Source: Leptolyngbya boryana PCC 6306 (GTDB lineage: Bacteria > Cyanobacteriota > Cyanobacteriia > Leptolyngbyales > Leptolyngbyaceae). From it: a DNA stretch of 45,320 nucleotides. The position numbers and the translations under genes were made by a program. Under the pieces are notes generated by a model, which did not search any database, was not told the DNA's origin, and saw only the letters and a list, made by a program, of their open reading frames with translations. The stretch covers positions 1-45,320 of the forward strand of contig NZ_KB731327.1 in assembly GCF_000353285.1 (NCBI RefSeq), given 5' to 3'. Below are positions 16,005 through 25,090 of the stretch, one piece after another (positions within the stretch are counted from its first letter, which is position 1; every line of letters starts with the position of its first letter).

Positions 16005-16772
16005 GTCAGGCGAGAGCGATAACACGATCGCATTCGGCGCTATTGCATACTCGATCAGATATGGATATGCAATCAAGTGAAGTTCGAGTACACCCAACCG
16101 CTCCCAATGCGATCGCACTAATTCCGGCAATCGCTCAGTGTCGATCGCCATTTCTTCAATGCTCGGATTGCCTGTCTCTCGATCAACCTGATACGTCACC
16201 CATGATCGCTCTCGTTCAGCAAATGGATACTCAGAGCGCAACTCATGTAAACGTTCTGTCACTGCGGGTACGCCTTGCCACGCCGCGAGTTCTTCGTCTC
16301 CTGCAAAAACATCGGGCGGAGTCGTTTCTCCATAAACAGAGCGAAGAGCGGCTTGAATCTTTTCAAATTGCTCGTCCTGCCAAACCGTATGTCGATCCAG
16401 TTGTTCAGTTAACGCAGGCGCATCAAAGGGCGGTAGTTCTAGATCTGGGTACACGGCTGAGATCGCTTGCTGGTCCTGCTCAAAGGCAAAAAGCTGCTCT
16501 TCCTGTGTTTCCATTGCGAAGAGGTCAGATCGCCAGAGGCGGCGTTGGTCAATCAGCAGCGCGGTTCTTGTCATCCACGTTCGCCAAGTTTCGGCAGTCA
16601 ACCCGCTCGACCTGAGAGAGCCGTCGCCATCAGGATGCTGATCGAAGGGCGGAACGCGCAACCCATCTTGTTCGAGTAACCACACACAAAAGTAGATCGC
16701 AGATCCCATGCCCAAACTGAGGAAAAACAGGGGATCGGGATTTTCGGGCGGTGGACTCTCAAGTAAAAACAT
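15936..16772 (-). CDS. Hypothetical protein, C-terminus replaced by IS remnant
   Basis: 278 aa, acidic, rich in Trp, Glu and Leu, with one hydrophobic stretch near the N-terminus (PLFFLSLGMGSAIYFCVWLL). I recognise no family. The last 25 or so residues (VAFRRLIAIDELSPTIKLTQM) are the antisense of the IS1-type remnant, so the native protein was cut near 16005 and now ends in IS-derived sequence. No downstream partner remains on this strand. Upstream lies the internal copy of the telomeric small gene on the other strand. It may be a dead gene although its frame is clean. Confidence 0.6.
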   Translation of the reverse strand: MFLLESPPPENPDPLFFLSLGMGSAIYFCVWLLEQDGLRVPPFDQHPDGDGSLRSSGLTAETWRTWMTRTALLIDQRRLWRSDLFAMETQEEQLFAFEQDQQAISAVYPDLELPPFDAPALTEQLDRHTVWQDEQFEKIQAALRSVYGETTPPDVFAGDEELAAWQGVPAVTERLHELRSEYPFAERERSWVTYQVDRETGNPSIEEMAIDTERLPELVRSHWERLGVLELHLIAYPYLIEYAIAPNAIVLSLSPDPVAFRRLIAIDELSPTIKLTQM

Positions 16773-16812
16773 TAGCAGTGCCTACGAGAATGGTCGCTGC
16801 TTATCAGAATAA

Positions 16813-17001
16813 ACGATCGCACAATCCTTCGAGTCCGCGATCGTTGACCACGCCGTTGATTTGCTCAAACTCACTCACCTCTCCATGAACGACCAACTCA
16901 CTATCGAACACGCCATCGGTCTGATCGCGATCAACCGCAATTGCACTCGCCCTCGTGCCGCTCAAGTGCTGAACAAGATGGCGTTTCCCGATAACTTCTA
17001 A
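16813..17001 (+). pseudogene. Internal, start-less third copy of the telomeric small gene
   Basis: The frame is open from 16813 and reads SAIVDHAVDLLKLTHLSMN onward to AFPDNF, matching the right-arm (44580-44783) and left-arm (521-727) proteins almost residue for residue. The first 13 or so residues, the ribosome binding site and the promoter are missing. The gene's trailing hairpin is kept at 17013-17039 (TGCCCC / GGGGCA, then TTTTG). It shows that terminal-repeat sequence once moved or recombined into the middle of the replicon. Confidence 0.85.
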
Positions 17002-17085
17002 CACTCGAATATGTGCCCCGATCGATAAGGGTTGGGGCATTTTGAAGTACTGCCGATTCAATTCCTATCCAATTTATTGATCTAT

Positions 17086-17303
17086 ATGCGTATTCAAGTT
17101 GAATCTACCTCAACTTGCAATAATTGCGGCAATGTTCTTATCGATTGCAATGAAATTTTGCGTGAGAGTGCAAAAAGCCGAATCAGCCAAAGTGCAAACA
17201 CTGTGACAATCGCGGGTGCTACGAAAGGCTGATCGCACACTTGCAGATTGCCTCCGTTGTGACCGACCAACAGCCTATGAGGATTAAAGGCACACGCGCC
17301 TGA
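17086..17303 (+). pseudogene. Possible frameshifted small Cys-rich (zinc-ribbon-like) gene
   Basis: ATG at 17086 opens MRIQVESTSTCNNCGN and reads to about CNEILRE. A shift of one base near 17165 then gives CKKPNQPKCKHCDNRGCYER and a plausible tail ending GTRA at 17300. Six or more cysteines in CxxC-like pairs across both frames suggest one former zinc-binding protein. No ribosome binding site is clear, and the reading is uncertain. The rest of the gap to 17380 holds nothing else. Confidence 0.3.
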
Positions 17304-17380
17304 CCTCATTTACTAATGGGGTTTTTAGTGAGCCGGAGAAACCGATGAGCCTCTACAGCTAGAACTGGTACGATCGCCGA

Positions 17381-20300
17381 TTAATCACCCGTGTAGTCAG
17401 ACACTCGAATCACCTCCGATGGCTTGATCGATTTGCTGCCAGTTCCAGGAACGTGAACTGTAATACTATTGGGCTTTTCAGATAAAACTCTAACCAACGT
17501 TTCACCACCTGCTTGCAGCCGAGCGTAAACCCACTTGTTATGACTCGCAGGCTTCACAGGCTCTTGGGCAGTTTCAAGCTCTTGAACGGGTTCTGCTGCC
17601 GTCTCTGGAGTCTCAAATTGCTGCCAGCATTCGTAGAACCGCACTTGCTGTTCATCATCGTCAACTTGAGTCGTAAAAGCATCGAGAATTTGCTGCTGTT
17701 GACCCTGAGAGCAACGCTCAAAGCGATCGTAGAACTGTTGGAAGGCTTCAACCGAATTAATTAAAGCCATCCGGTCTACGGCTCGTTGAACTACGTCTTG
17801 AGGCAGCAGAGTAGGATTGTCCACCCTGTCCGCTTTGTCCAAATTTGCTGAATCGGCTGAAACTGGCTCTACGCCTACCTGTCCACTCTGTCCAGCCTGT
17901 CCGTCCAGAGTCTTGACCCTTAAAGAGTCTTCCTCAACTTGTAGACTGGCATCATTTGATTTCAAATCTACTTCAAAACCTTTACCCTGAACAGTTGATC
18001 CACCCTGGACACCCGCACTGTATAAAGGTTTCAGGCTGTCCACCCCTTGATTTTCAGAATTTTGAGGCGGGACACCCTGGACACCCGCATTGTGTAAGGA
18101 TTCTGGCGTTTCAGAGAGTGAAATATCAGGTGGATTCCAGTAAGCCTCAAACTCCTCAAGCCCGCCCTCGACACACATAGCTTTCAAGCAAGTCCATTCT
18201 GGATTTTGGGGAAATTCCGCATTACCCCCACCCGAAGACACAAACACTCTTGGCACAGGAGTAATGCCCCTCCAATGAGCAGGGATGCGGCTGCGTTCGC
18301 CCTCAACCATCGGACTCCAGCCGCGATCGACGTAGTTTCGAGACAACACGGTTCTCAAGTGTGAAATAAATTTGGTTTGTCCCAGATGGGTATAGCCGTG
18401 TTGCTGGCAATAAGCCCGATACCAGTCATAGAGTTGGGCATGAGAAACAGTCTCGGTCGGATCAGCACTTGGGCGCAGGCACAAATCGACAAAGCTCTTA
18501 GTAGAATCGCCATATAGTGCTGCATCCAGAACGAGATTTTTGGCGCGATCGCTGGTGGGAGGCGAAAGCAGGATGGCATCACGCTCCGACCGGGGCATTG
18601 CCAGCGCCCACGCGATCACTTCTGCCTTGACCGCTTGCAATTTCGCGCCAAGATTGGGATCGGCAATCACTAGCCGCTCAATCACAGCAATGGGATCAAC
18701 TCTACGACCCCAGCCGTCAGCAGCATTTTCGATTTGTAGATGTGAAACAGACCCAATCCAAAAGCGAATGTTCCAGGTTTTTTGATAAGCGACAGGGCTA
18801 AACAGCGCCCGCCCGGTCATGGCTCCATTGTCTACCAGTTCATAAAACGCCTGAAGCCCTTGCACAAAACCGCCAACGTCAGCAAAGCCGAAAATGCGCT
18901 TGCCAGTCAGATGTTGATGCCTACCTTCTGGTGTAGATAGGTCAGAGAATGCAGTTGAACTACCAGAACACTCTTCCCCAAGCAGGCTATTCCAGAACCG
19001 CCCCAAAGTGCCTTTACCGCCGCCCGATTTCCCAATCAGGTGAGGAACCCGCCCATAGGGGGCGGTTGGATCGAGAAAAGCTGATGTGTGGGCGCGAATT
19101 TTTGCAAGTTGATCCGCACCAAACGCTTCAAGCACAAACTTGAGGAAGACTTCAGGGCATTCGCTACTGGGCTGGTAATTGTGCGGAATCACGGTCGTCA
19201 GCAGAAATGCCTTGTCGTGAGGCATTGTTTGACCAGTCCTGAGATCAACGGTCACATCGTTAAATGCCAACAAATGCGCGTTGGTGGTCAGCGTTTCTCG
19301 CTCAAGTCTGGAGCGGCAATACTTGAAAGCAGATTCCTTGTGCTTGTTATCTTCGTAGGGACGAGTGATATACGGTTGTCCGTATCGGGGGATATTGATT
19401 TTGAATGCCTTTGCCCCATAGTCGGTGATCAGCTTGTTGATCGCGGTATCGGTCTTGTGTTCCCAGTAGCGTCCATTCCAGCAATAAAAGGCAGAGTTGA
19501 TCACAATCCAATCGCCTGTTTCCCCACCAAATAGAACTCGGTAGGCGGAACCGTCAAACTGCTGACGGGTGCAGCAGTATTGAAAATTCAGCCCCATGTC
19601 TGCACAAACCTGTCTAAACGGGTTGTCTGGGTTGCCATCATCCCCGCCGCCATCGCCATCATCGCCGCCCCCGCCGTTGAAAGGAGGCTCGTTACCGCCG
19701 CCCTGGTGCTGCCGCAGTTCGACTTGACGATGGATCTCAGCTTCCAGCCGCTTGATGAATTCTTCCCCGCCGATCGACGCGACCATATCAACCGCATCGC
19801 TCTTTGGCGCTAGGTCAGAGTCGATATTTGTGGGCACAATCGCTAAAAACGGTACACCTGCACGATCGCAGGCTTGCTGAAGCAGTTCTGCTTTCTTGTA
19901 CCCGGCTGTATCGTGATCAGGATGGTAGACTAGCCCCACATTTTCAGCCTTGAGCAGTGCGATCAAGTCGTTAATGGCTGCTTCACCCCAGTCTGAGCCT
20001 TGCAGGGTGATCGCCGCATAGCCTTGTTGCCAGTAGATCTCGGCTGCTGGCTCTCCCTCAACTCCGACTAGGAAAGTTGCAGTACACGATCGCACAGCCG
20101 CGATCGCGCTTTCCCATCGATAGGGCATCCAGGGCGCTAGACCTTTTGAGCAAACAGGCTCACCCATAACGGCTTCACGGGTTCCAGTCTGCTCACTATT
20201 TTCCCAGACCGGCACTTCTTCCCCTTCCTCTGCTGAATGCCACTGACGATAGGTCTTGTCGTAGCCTTTGGGCTTCGATTCGTCAGCCCATTGAACCCGT

Positions 20301-20785
20301 TCAACCCACTGAGAGGAAGAATATTCAAACCGCCAAACTAGCGTTTCCCCATGCTGTTTGCTGCGTTTCCGCTGTGGCTTGGGGCTATCTGTAACAGGTT
20401 CAGCTAGTCGAGCCAGCACCACGCCCTCAGATGGCAAGGGAGCGGGTTTAGGAGGTTTCTTTGAGGGCGTGATAGTGCCGCGAACCCATTCCCCAGCAAC
20501 GGGAGCAAGGCTGTAGCTTCCCTTTCGCACTGTTTCCTTCTGATTGTCTACAACTTCTGACCAGGGACGCAAGGCTTCCTTGATCTCGCGTTTGTGCTGT
20601 TCGGTTTTGTCGTTCCAGCAGCCAAAATTGGGAACGTTATGGCTGTTCAGCTTTTTGCTGATTGAAAAGTTGTCCTCTCCGCAGGCAGGGCAGATGAATT
20701 TTCCCTTCTTTCCTTTTCCTGTAGCGGGCTGTAGATGATCGATGAAATGCCGAATGTCAAACGGCGGTAGCTGTTTCAGATACAT
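17381..20785 (-). CDS. Plasmid replication primase-helicase (zinc finger, TOPRIM, SF3-type helicase)
   Basis: 1134 aa from ATG 20785 (a TTG at 20866 would add 27 unlikely residues). An N-terminal zinc finger (CPACG...GCW, about 32-56) is followed by a TOPRIM domain (about 240-320) with GVEGEP and the acidic DHD pair. Then come a Gly/Asp-rich linker (about 362-388) and a phage/plasmid D5-type SF3 helicase with Walker A GKSGGGKGT at 585-593. The C-terminal 300 residues are linker-like with an RVSDY end. It would open and prime the replication origin. Phage N15 RepA, which drives another hairpin-ended linear plasmid, is also a large primase-helicase, so this is the probable replication protein here. 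The origin could lie within or beside the gene, but I cannot point to it. Confidence 0.88.
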   Translation of the reverse strand: MYLKQLPPFDIRHFIDHLQPATGKGKKGKFICPACGEDNFSISKKLNSHNVPNFGCWNDKTEQHKREIKEALRPWSEVVDNQKETVRKGSYSLAPVAGEWVRGTITPSKKPPKPAPLPSEGVVLARLAEPVTDSPKPQRKRSKQHGETLVWRFEYSSSQWVERVQWADESKPKGYDKTYRQWHSAEEGEEVPVWENSEQTGTREAVMGEPVCSKGLAPWMPYRWESAIAAVRSCTATFLVGVEGEPAAEIYWQQGYAAITLQGSDWGEAAINDLIALLKAENVGLVYHPDHDTAGYKKAELLQQACDRAGVPFLAIVPTNIDSDLAPKSDAVDMVASIGGEEFIKRLEAEIHRQVELRQHQGGGNEPPFNGGGGDDGDGGGDDGNPDNPFRQVCADMGLNFQYCCTRQQFDGSAYRVLFGGETGDWIVINSAFYCWNGRYWEHKTDTAINKLITDYGAKAFKINIPRYGQPYITRPYEDNKHKESAFKYCRSRLERETLTTNAHLLAFNDVTVDLRTGQTMPHDKAFLLTTVIPHNYQPSSECPEVFLKFVLEAFGADQLAKIRAHTSAFLDPTAPYGRVPHLIGKSGGGKGTLGRFWNSLLGEECSGSSTAFSDLSTPEGRHQHLTGKRIFGFADVGGFVQGLQAFYELVDNGAMTGRALFSPVAYQKTWNIRFWIGSVSHLQIENAADGWGRRVDPIAVIERLVIADPNLGAKLQAVKAEVIAWALAMPRSERDAILLSPPTSDRAKNLVLDAALYGDSTKSFVDLCLRPSADPTETVSHAQLYDWYRAYCQQHGYTHLGQTKFISHLRTVLSRNYVDRGWSPMVEGERSRIPAHWRGITPVPRVFVSSGGGNAEFPQNPEWTCLKAMCVEGGLEEFEAYWNPPDISLSETPESLHNAGVQGVPPQNSENQGVDSLKPLYSAGVQGGSTVQGKGFEVDLKSNDASLQVEEDSLRVKTLDGQAGQSGQVGVEPVSADSANLDKADRVDNPTLLPQDVVQRAVDRMALINSVEAFQQFYDRFERCSQGQQQQILDAFTTQVDDDEQQVRFYECWQQFETPETAAEPVQELETAQEPVKPASHNKWVYARLQAGGETLVRVLSEKPNSITVHVPGTGSKSIKPSEVIRVSDYTGD

Positions 20786-21024
20786 GATTTTGGATGCTCT
20801 AGGTTTCGTTCTATGAGTGAACAGAAACCAGGTGCGCCAAACCTCACAAGCCGCGTAGAGCCTCAAAACCTAGTCTAGATAGGGGTTCTGAGAAATTTGA
20901 TACCAAGTGGCTACTTTTGCTATCATTGCACTACGGGGTTGCAGCATTCAAACTGCAACTGGGAAAAGGTCTGGGAAAGCCGTTCAAACTTTACGACCTG
21001 ATTTCAAATTGAATCAATTTGCTG

Positions 21025-21063
21025 AAAACCTCATCTGTCACAATTCGTGACGTTGGGGTTTTT
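21025..21063 (-). terminator. Terminator after the 269-aa gene
   Basis: On the minus strand AAAACC...GTCAC pairs with GTGAC...GGTTTT around GAATT. The stem ends in a T run on either strand. It separates the primase gene from the upstream minus-strand genes. Confidence 0.6.
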
Positions 21064-21076
21064 TAGCGAGTAGAGC

Positions 21077-21886
21077 TTACTGCCCTGTTGGGACTAGCCA
21101 AGCTTTAATAAATGGTAGCAGTTGAGATTCCTCCAGTACATAAATACTTGAACGTCTACGGAGCAGCAGAACTCGTTGATCACCAACTGTGGTGTACAAC
21201 GAGTCTGAGTGCTGTCCGATTCTTGTCTGCCCCGTCAGAACCAACAGTTTAACCGCAGAGCGGTTTCTGTCGCGTGACGACGTTCCAAACAATTCTGCTT
21301 GGCGATTCATTCTAAGCCAAAACTCTTGCAGTGCTAATCGCTCAATATGATCAGGCTTCCAGGGTTTTAAACCACTGCTTCCAGTCCTAATGTAAAGAGC
21401 TTCTTTTTGCTCATTGTAAAAAACTGTTCCTTTGCCCTGACTGCGGAGAGCAATCGTAAAGACAGTTTTCTTTGGCGGTAACGGAAATTTGATGAAAAGG
21501 TCTAGCCTGCCGTGATCCGGCACTGGCAAATCAGTAAAAATTTGAATCTCTTGATCACGGAAGGCTTCATCCAATGCCTTTCCGTTTCTGAGGATGCTGT
21601 TGACTTTTTGCGTTCGCGTTAAGAGAAATCTAGACCCGATCGTGCCACCTAAGAAACTACTCGTCCTTAAGAAAAGCTCAGGAATGACAACACTTGCGGT
21701 AAGCGCCCCAGCCGCTACAGCATAAGCCGCCATTATCCAGCGGTCTTCTTCCTCAAGCCGTCTAAATTCTGCCTGGTTATCGTGTTTCGTTTCCACCACA
21801 CACCCATCATCAAGAGATGTCTCTATTCTCCCCCTTGAGCTTGCGCCCCTGATTAGTTCTAAGTGTGGCTTGTTTTGCACAAACAT
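21077..21886 (-). CDS. Hypothetical membrane-anchored protein, possible nuclease-like fold
   Basis: 269 aa. One hydrophobic segment at about 52-72 (MAAYAVAAGALTASVVIPEL), then a soluble domain. The stretch RLDLFIKFP, KKTVFTIALRSQGKGTVFY resembles the D-x(n)-ExK core of restriction-like or NERD nucleases, with the second acidic residue lost (ALRSQ), so activity is doubtful. Its start is 3 bp from the stop of the Uma2-type gene upstream, so they are co-transcribed. The family is not recognised. Confidence 0.6.
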   Translation of the reverse strand: MFVQNKPHLELIRGASSRGRIETSLDDGCVVETKHDNQAEFRRLEEEDRWIMAAYAVAAGALTASVVIPELFLRTSSFLGGTIGSRFLLTRTQKVNSILRNGKALDEAFRDQEIQIFTDLPVPDHGRLDLFIKFPLPPKKTVFTIALRSQGKGTVFYNEQKEALYIRTGSSGLKPWKPDHIERLALQEFWLRMNRQAELFGTSSRDRNRSAVKLLVLTGQTRIGQHSDSLYTTVGDQRVLLLRRRSSIYVLEESQLLPFIKAWLVPTGQ

Positions 21887-21888
21887 CC

Positions 21889-22488
21889 CTACTCGCTCTC
21901 TCCGGCTGTAAGAACTTGCTGCGCTGTCAAATTCAAAGCCTTGAAGGTTGAAGATTTAATACGATCGCTCCCGCGAAACTCTGATGCTTTGTAAGCTTTG
22001 CCATCCAGAGACAGCACCAGCACGACTTCTCGCAACGGATCAACGATCCAAAACTCAGGAATGCCCCGTTTCGCGTACTCTTTGGGTTTTTCAACGTAGT
22101 CTCGATCGTAATTATTACTACCAGGCTCCCCCGGCGAAACCACTTCAACGACGAGTCTCGGAGCAGGCAGATCCGATTCAATCAGTGATCGTCGATCTCG
22201 CTTCAGCGCTTGATGAATCTCTTCTGTCACTACCATCAAATCGGGGTAGCGAGATGTTACCAAGGTGCTTGAGACCCGAATTTCAGTTCCTCGACGCATG
22301 AGATAGTGCGGAACAAATTGCAGCAGCACAGAAAACAGAAACCCAGCGATCAATACATTCCCATCGTTCTCAGCGCCCATCTCAACGATTACCCCATCGA
22401 CCAACTCATAATTGCCCTCTGGCAGTTCAGACGGGTCTAGTGCTGCATACTCCTCAAACGTTCTGAACCGTGATTTCGCTTGCGTCAT
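21889..22488 (-). CDS. Uma2-family (DUF820) endonuclease-like protein
   Basis: 199 aa with the family hallmarks: N-terminal FRTFEEYAALDPSELPEG, YELVDGVIVEMG, PDLMVV, RLVVEVVSPG and IPEFWIVDP. These give the PD-(D/E)XK-like core (Asp in PDLMV, Glu in VEVVSP). Uma2 proteins are expanded in cyanobacteria, and their physiological role is mostly unknown. It starts a short minus-strand run with the 269-aa gene. Confidence 0.9.
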   Translation of the reverse strand: MTQAKSRFRTFEEYAALDPSELPEGNYELVDGVIVEMGAENDGNVLIAGFLFSVLLQFVPHYLMRRGTEIRVSSTLVTSRYPDLMVVTEEIHQALKRDRRSLIESDLPAPRLVVEVVSPGEPGSNNYDRDYVEKPKEYAKRGIPEFWIVDPLREVVLVLSLDGKAYKASEFRGSDRIKSSTFKALNLTAQQVLTAGESE

Positions 22489-22534
22489 GGCGATTGCCCT
22501 CGCTACTGCCTACGTCAATGATGGCTTAAATTCT

Positions 22535-22864
22535 TCAACTGAGTGCTTTTTCAATCTCAGCCCCCAGCCGATCCAGTGCCTTCTCTTTAACGTGATCGGC
22601 TGCGCTTCTTGCACTCTCAGCGAGAATCGTATCAGTATTGGGTGTGAGTTTCAGCGCTCCTCCCAAGTAGCTAAGTGCTTTGCAGTAGTAATCAGATAAA
22701 TGAGTTGATGCCAACCGCTTTACGGTCTGATGGTCGCCGCTCTGAAATGCAGCAAGCGCTCGGTTGTGAAGCTCAGTTTCAGGATTGCCAAGTGTTTCAA
22801 GAATCGCTGCAACCGCTTGATTGACCTTCTCTAAGGTGAGTTCACTACTTTGTGTCACTTCCAT
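22535..22864 (-). CDS. Hypothetical helical protein (109 aa)
   Basis: All-alpha, acidic, no signal or membrane segment. It follows the 169-aa RHH-like gene by 11 bp and is probably co-transcribed. I do not recognise a family. The pattern of short helical pairs (NRALAAFQSGDHQTVKRLA) is reminiscent of TPR-like repeats, without proof. Confidence 0.6.
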   Translation of the reverse strand: MEVTQSSELTLEKVNQAVAAILETLGNPETELHNRALAAFQSGDHQTVKRLASTHLSDYYCKALSYLGGALKLTPNTDTILAESARSAADHVKEKALDRLGAEIEKALS

Positions 22865-22875
22865 TGCTGTTTCTC

Positions 22876-23385
22876 CTATTCGTAATCTTCTTTTGCGTCT
22901 CGTTCAATCTGGGGCAAATAGGCGGATTCCCAATTGTCTATTAAGTGCGTTCTAACCATTCGTCCGATCATCTGTGGGTAGCTATCTCGATGAACGATGT
23001 GTCCCACGCGCAACAGAACGTAGTTATAGCGAGAAAGTTCGATCGTGTTGTATTTGCGGCGATACCGTTCTTCCATTGGTATTGGTGGAATGGTATCAAT
23101 CGGGGATTGTCCAAATAACGGCAAAGATTTGAGATAAGTGGGCAGGTCCTCCTCAGAACGATCTCGAAGAATTAGAAAATGTTCTGATGAGGTGATGCCT
23201 CTCGCTTGAGCATCTGCGATTCCTGCCTTGACATAGAAATCGCGGTAGCGCTTGAAGTAAGCCTGCAAAGCGTTTTTAAGAATTGAAGATTTGTTATATC
23301 CCAGTTCCTCACACGCTTGCATTAGCTTGTCCCAATCGTCATCTCCCAAGAGAACATGGTTGATTCGTAGTTCTTTGATCGCCAT
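22876..23385 (-). CDS. Hypothetical plasmid protein with RHH-like N-terminus
   Basis: 169 aa. The N-terminus (INHVLLGDDDWDKLMQACEELGYNKSSILKNAL in two runs) looks like a ribbon-helix-helix or similar short DNA-binding fold. The remainder is Tyr/Arg-rich and not recognised. It is divergent from the plus-strand operon at 23568, with a shared 180-bp promoter region. A regulator of copy number or of that operon is possible, by position only. Confidence 0.6.
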   Translation of the reverse strand: MAIKELRINHVLLGDDDWDKLMQACEELGYNKSSILKNALQAYFKRYRDFYVKAGIADAQARGITSSEHFLILRDRSEEDLPTYLKSLPLFGQSPIDTIPPIPMEERYRRKYNTIELSRYNYVLLRVGHIVHRDSYPQMIGRMVRTHLIDNWESAYLPQIERDAKEDYE

Positions 23386-23567
23386 TCTAGAAAATTGTAT
23401 TCATACTCATAGCAAAGTTTCTCACAAATAGAACAACGTTATATCACCTGACAGAAATCATAAGCCACAGTAATGAAATAAAACAGCCTAGTTAGGAAAG
23501 ATTATGCTATACCTATAGCATTCGGGTGACATTACTCGATCTTCAACTGACTTTGAGGAGACATCTT

Positions 23568-24245
23568 ATGATGTTCAGTCCATCTAAAACTGACTTGAGC
23601 AACGATGAAATTGACGTTTCAGATATCAATTCATCTAGAAACGTAATTGAACTTCACCCGAATTCGCCTGACGTTTCACTTGATGCTATTTCAGAAGAGC
23701 CAATTACTGTTTCTGATTTTTGCCAACAGTACAGTATCACCTCAGATCAATTTTTGGCACTGCGACGCAAAGCTGCAAGAAAATATCCAGATTTAGACTT
23801 CAAGCCTATTCGCGAAGGTTCGCGTACTTTCTGGGTGCAAAACGCTGAAATTTTGATTCAAATGATCAAAGAAGGTGCGGTAGAGGCTAAGTCTACAACT
23901 GCAAAAAAGCCGGATGCGATCGACGGTGAAATTGTCAACGAACAGCAATTAGCGGACGGCTCTTCATTAATTGTGCGACGGCAAGTCTTTGAAGTTTCTC
24001 TACACCCATTTGACGCGCCTAAAACCCGCGAATTCGTTGAAATTGATGCTTCACCAATTCAGCAATTGAATGCCTCCCTAAAAGCCGATCAAGATGCTGC
24101 TAAAGAAGCAGAAAAGCTAACTCGTTTGGGACGAATCGCGAATGAAGCCATTGTTGAGAAAGAACAAGAAACTTTAGTTCGACTGTTGATCAAGCAAGGC
24201 TATAGCAAAGAACAAGCGATAAGAATTGCTTCAGGAATCAATTAA
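23568..24245 (+). CDS. Hypothetical protein, first gene of the unknown plasmid operon
   Basis: 225 aa from ATG 23568, which has TTGAGGAG upstream; the GTG at 23526 does not. A middle part (ITVSDFCQQYSITSDQFLALRRKAARKYP in two runs, then FWVQNAEILIQM) looks like a winged or helix-turn-helix DNA-binding domain. The C-terminus is helical and ends in a UBA-like LIKQGYSKEQAIRIASG. No membrane segment. It leads a run of plus-strand genes with close spacing. Confidence 0.65.
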   Translation: MMFSPSKTDLSNDEIDVSDINSSRNVIELHPNSPDVSLDAISEEPITVSDFCQQYSITSDQFLALRRKAARKYPDLDFKPIREGSRTFWVQNAEILIQMIKEGAVEAKSTTAKKPDAIDGEIVNEQQLADGSSLIVRRQVFEVSLHPFDAPKTREFVEIDASPIQQLNASLKADQDAAKEAEKLTRLGRIANEAIVEKEQETLVRLLIKQGYSKEQAIRIASGIN

Positions 24246-24268
24246 ACAAACAGCAGGGAGAAAGCGCT

Positions 24269-24484
24269 ATGCCTAGAGGCAAAAAATCAGAAGTGAATCC
24301 AGTGACCGAGATGCCAGTGATCGAAGTAACTCCCGTAATGGGCGAACCCGACAAGGTAAATGTAGAACGCAAAGAATCCAACAATGTGATTCCATTCACC
24401 GGAACTGATCAATCCGTACAAAACAAACCAGATACCACCGCAATCGATCAGTTTCTTGCACAGTACGGAATTGAACTTGTCTAG
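24269..24484 (+). CDS. Small hypothetical protein (71 aa)
   Basis: Low-complexity, acidic and probably disordered, ending TTAIDQFLAQYGIELV. It has CAGGGAG upstream, lies 23 bp after the first gene and 11 bp before the next, and is part of the same operon. Family not recognised. Confidence 0.6.
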   Translation: MPRGKKSEVNPVTEMPVIEVTPVMGEPDKVNVERKESNNVIPFTGTDQSVQNKPDTTAIDQFLAQYGIELV

Positions 24485-24495
24485 GAGAAGATACT

Positions 24496-25029
24496 ATGCC
24501 CTTTCAGCTTCCTCAAAATTTCAATGTTAATCTGCCGAATTTTCAAGAACTGGCAGAAAGCGCGATCGGTACACCAGAAAGCGGATTTGCCCCGACTGAA
24601 GTAATCGCAAGAACCTCTGATACAGATCGAGAGCAACACGCGCAGATTTATCGCGAACAAATGAACACGATCGACAACCTGAAAGACGGTCTTCGACTCG
24701 TAAACAACGTTGTGACTGCGGGTGTAGAAGCTACCGTATTAGGTCAAACCCTGCTCAAGTACCAGACTGGACTAGAAAAGGTTCGCAACGAAGGTGTAAA
24801 GCTCCAGAAAGCGCAAACGCAAACCGCAATTTCGCAAGCAGAATTATCGCAATTGCAACTCAAACTTGGATTTGAAACCGACAAGCTGCCAATTCTGAAC
24901 GTTGGCTATCAAGCCAAACTGCAAGGGTTACAGGTACAGGCAGAAATGGCACAACGCGAAACCGAGAAGTTGATGATTGAACGCGATACCCGCTACCCGA
25001 TCGTAGATGTTCAAGCGATCGCCGCCTAA
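24496..25029 (+). CDS. Hypothetical coiled-coil protein (177 aa)
   Basis: Helical throughout, with coiled-coil stretches at about 75-165 (KVRNEGVKLQKAQTQTAISQ and following). TAGGAG stands before the start. There is no signal peptide. Its place before the large coiled-coil ATPase suggests that the two proteins may touch. Family not recognised. Confidence 0.65.
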   Translation: MPFQLPQNFNVNLPNFQELAESAIGTPESGFAPTEVIARTSDTDREQHAQIYREQMNTIDNLKDGLRLVNNVVTAGVEATVLGQTLLKYQTGLEKVRNEGVKLQKAQTQTAISQAELSQLQLKLGFETDKLPILNVGYQAKLQGLQVQAEMAQRETEKLMIERDTRYPIVDVQAIAA

Positions 25030-25090
25030 ATCCGAAAGGGGCGTTAGAGCGCCCCTCATCAGTCCCAACCATCACGAAGGAACTAGAACC

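Noticed and set aside
16043-16615. Plus-strand frame opposite the 278-aa gene
   Set aside because: High-GC antisense of that gene, no start signals.
17032-17232. Protein starting at 17032 (TTG-type start)
   Set aside because: The start lies in the hairpin region; only the part from 17086 with CxxC is protein-like.
19580-19813. Plus-strand frame across the Gly/Asp linker of the primase
   Set aside because: Reverse of a low-complexity linker, not a gene.
20786-20866. TTG start for the primase-helicase
   Set aside because: The extension is not protein-like and ATG 20785 begins the conserved zinc-finger region.
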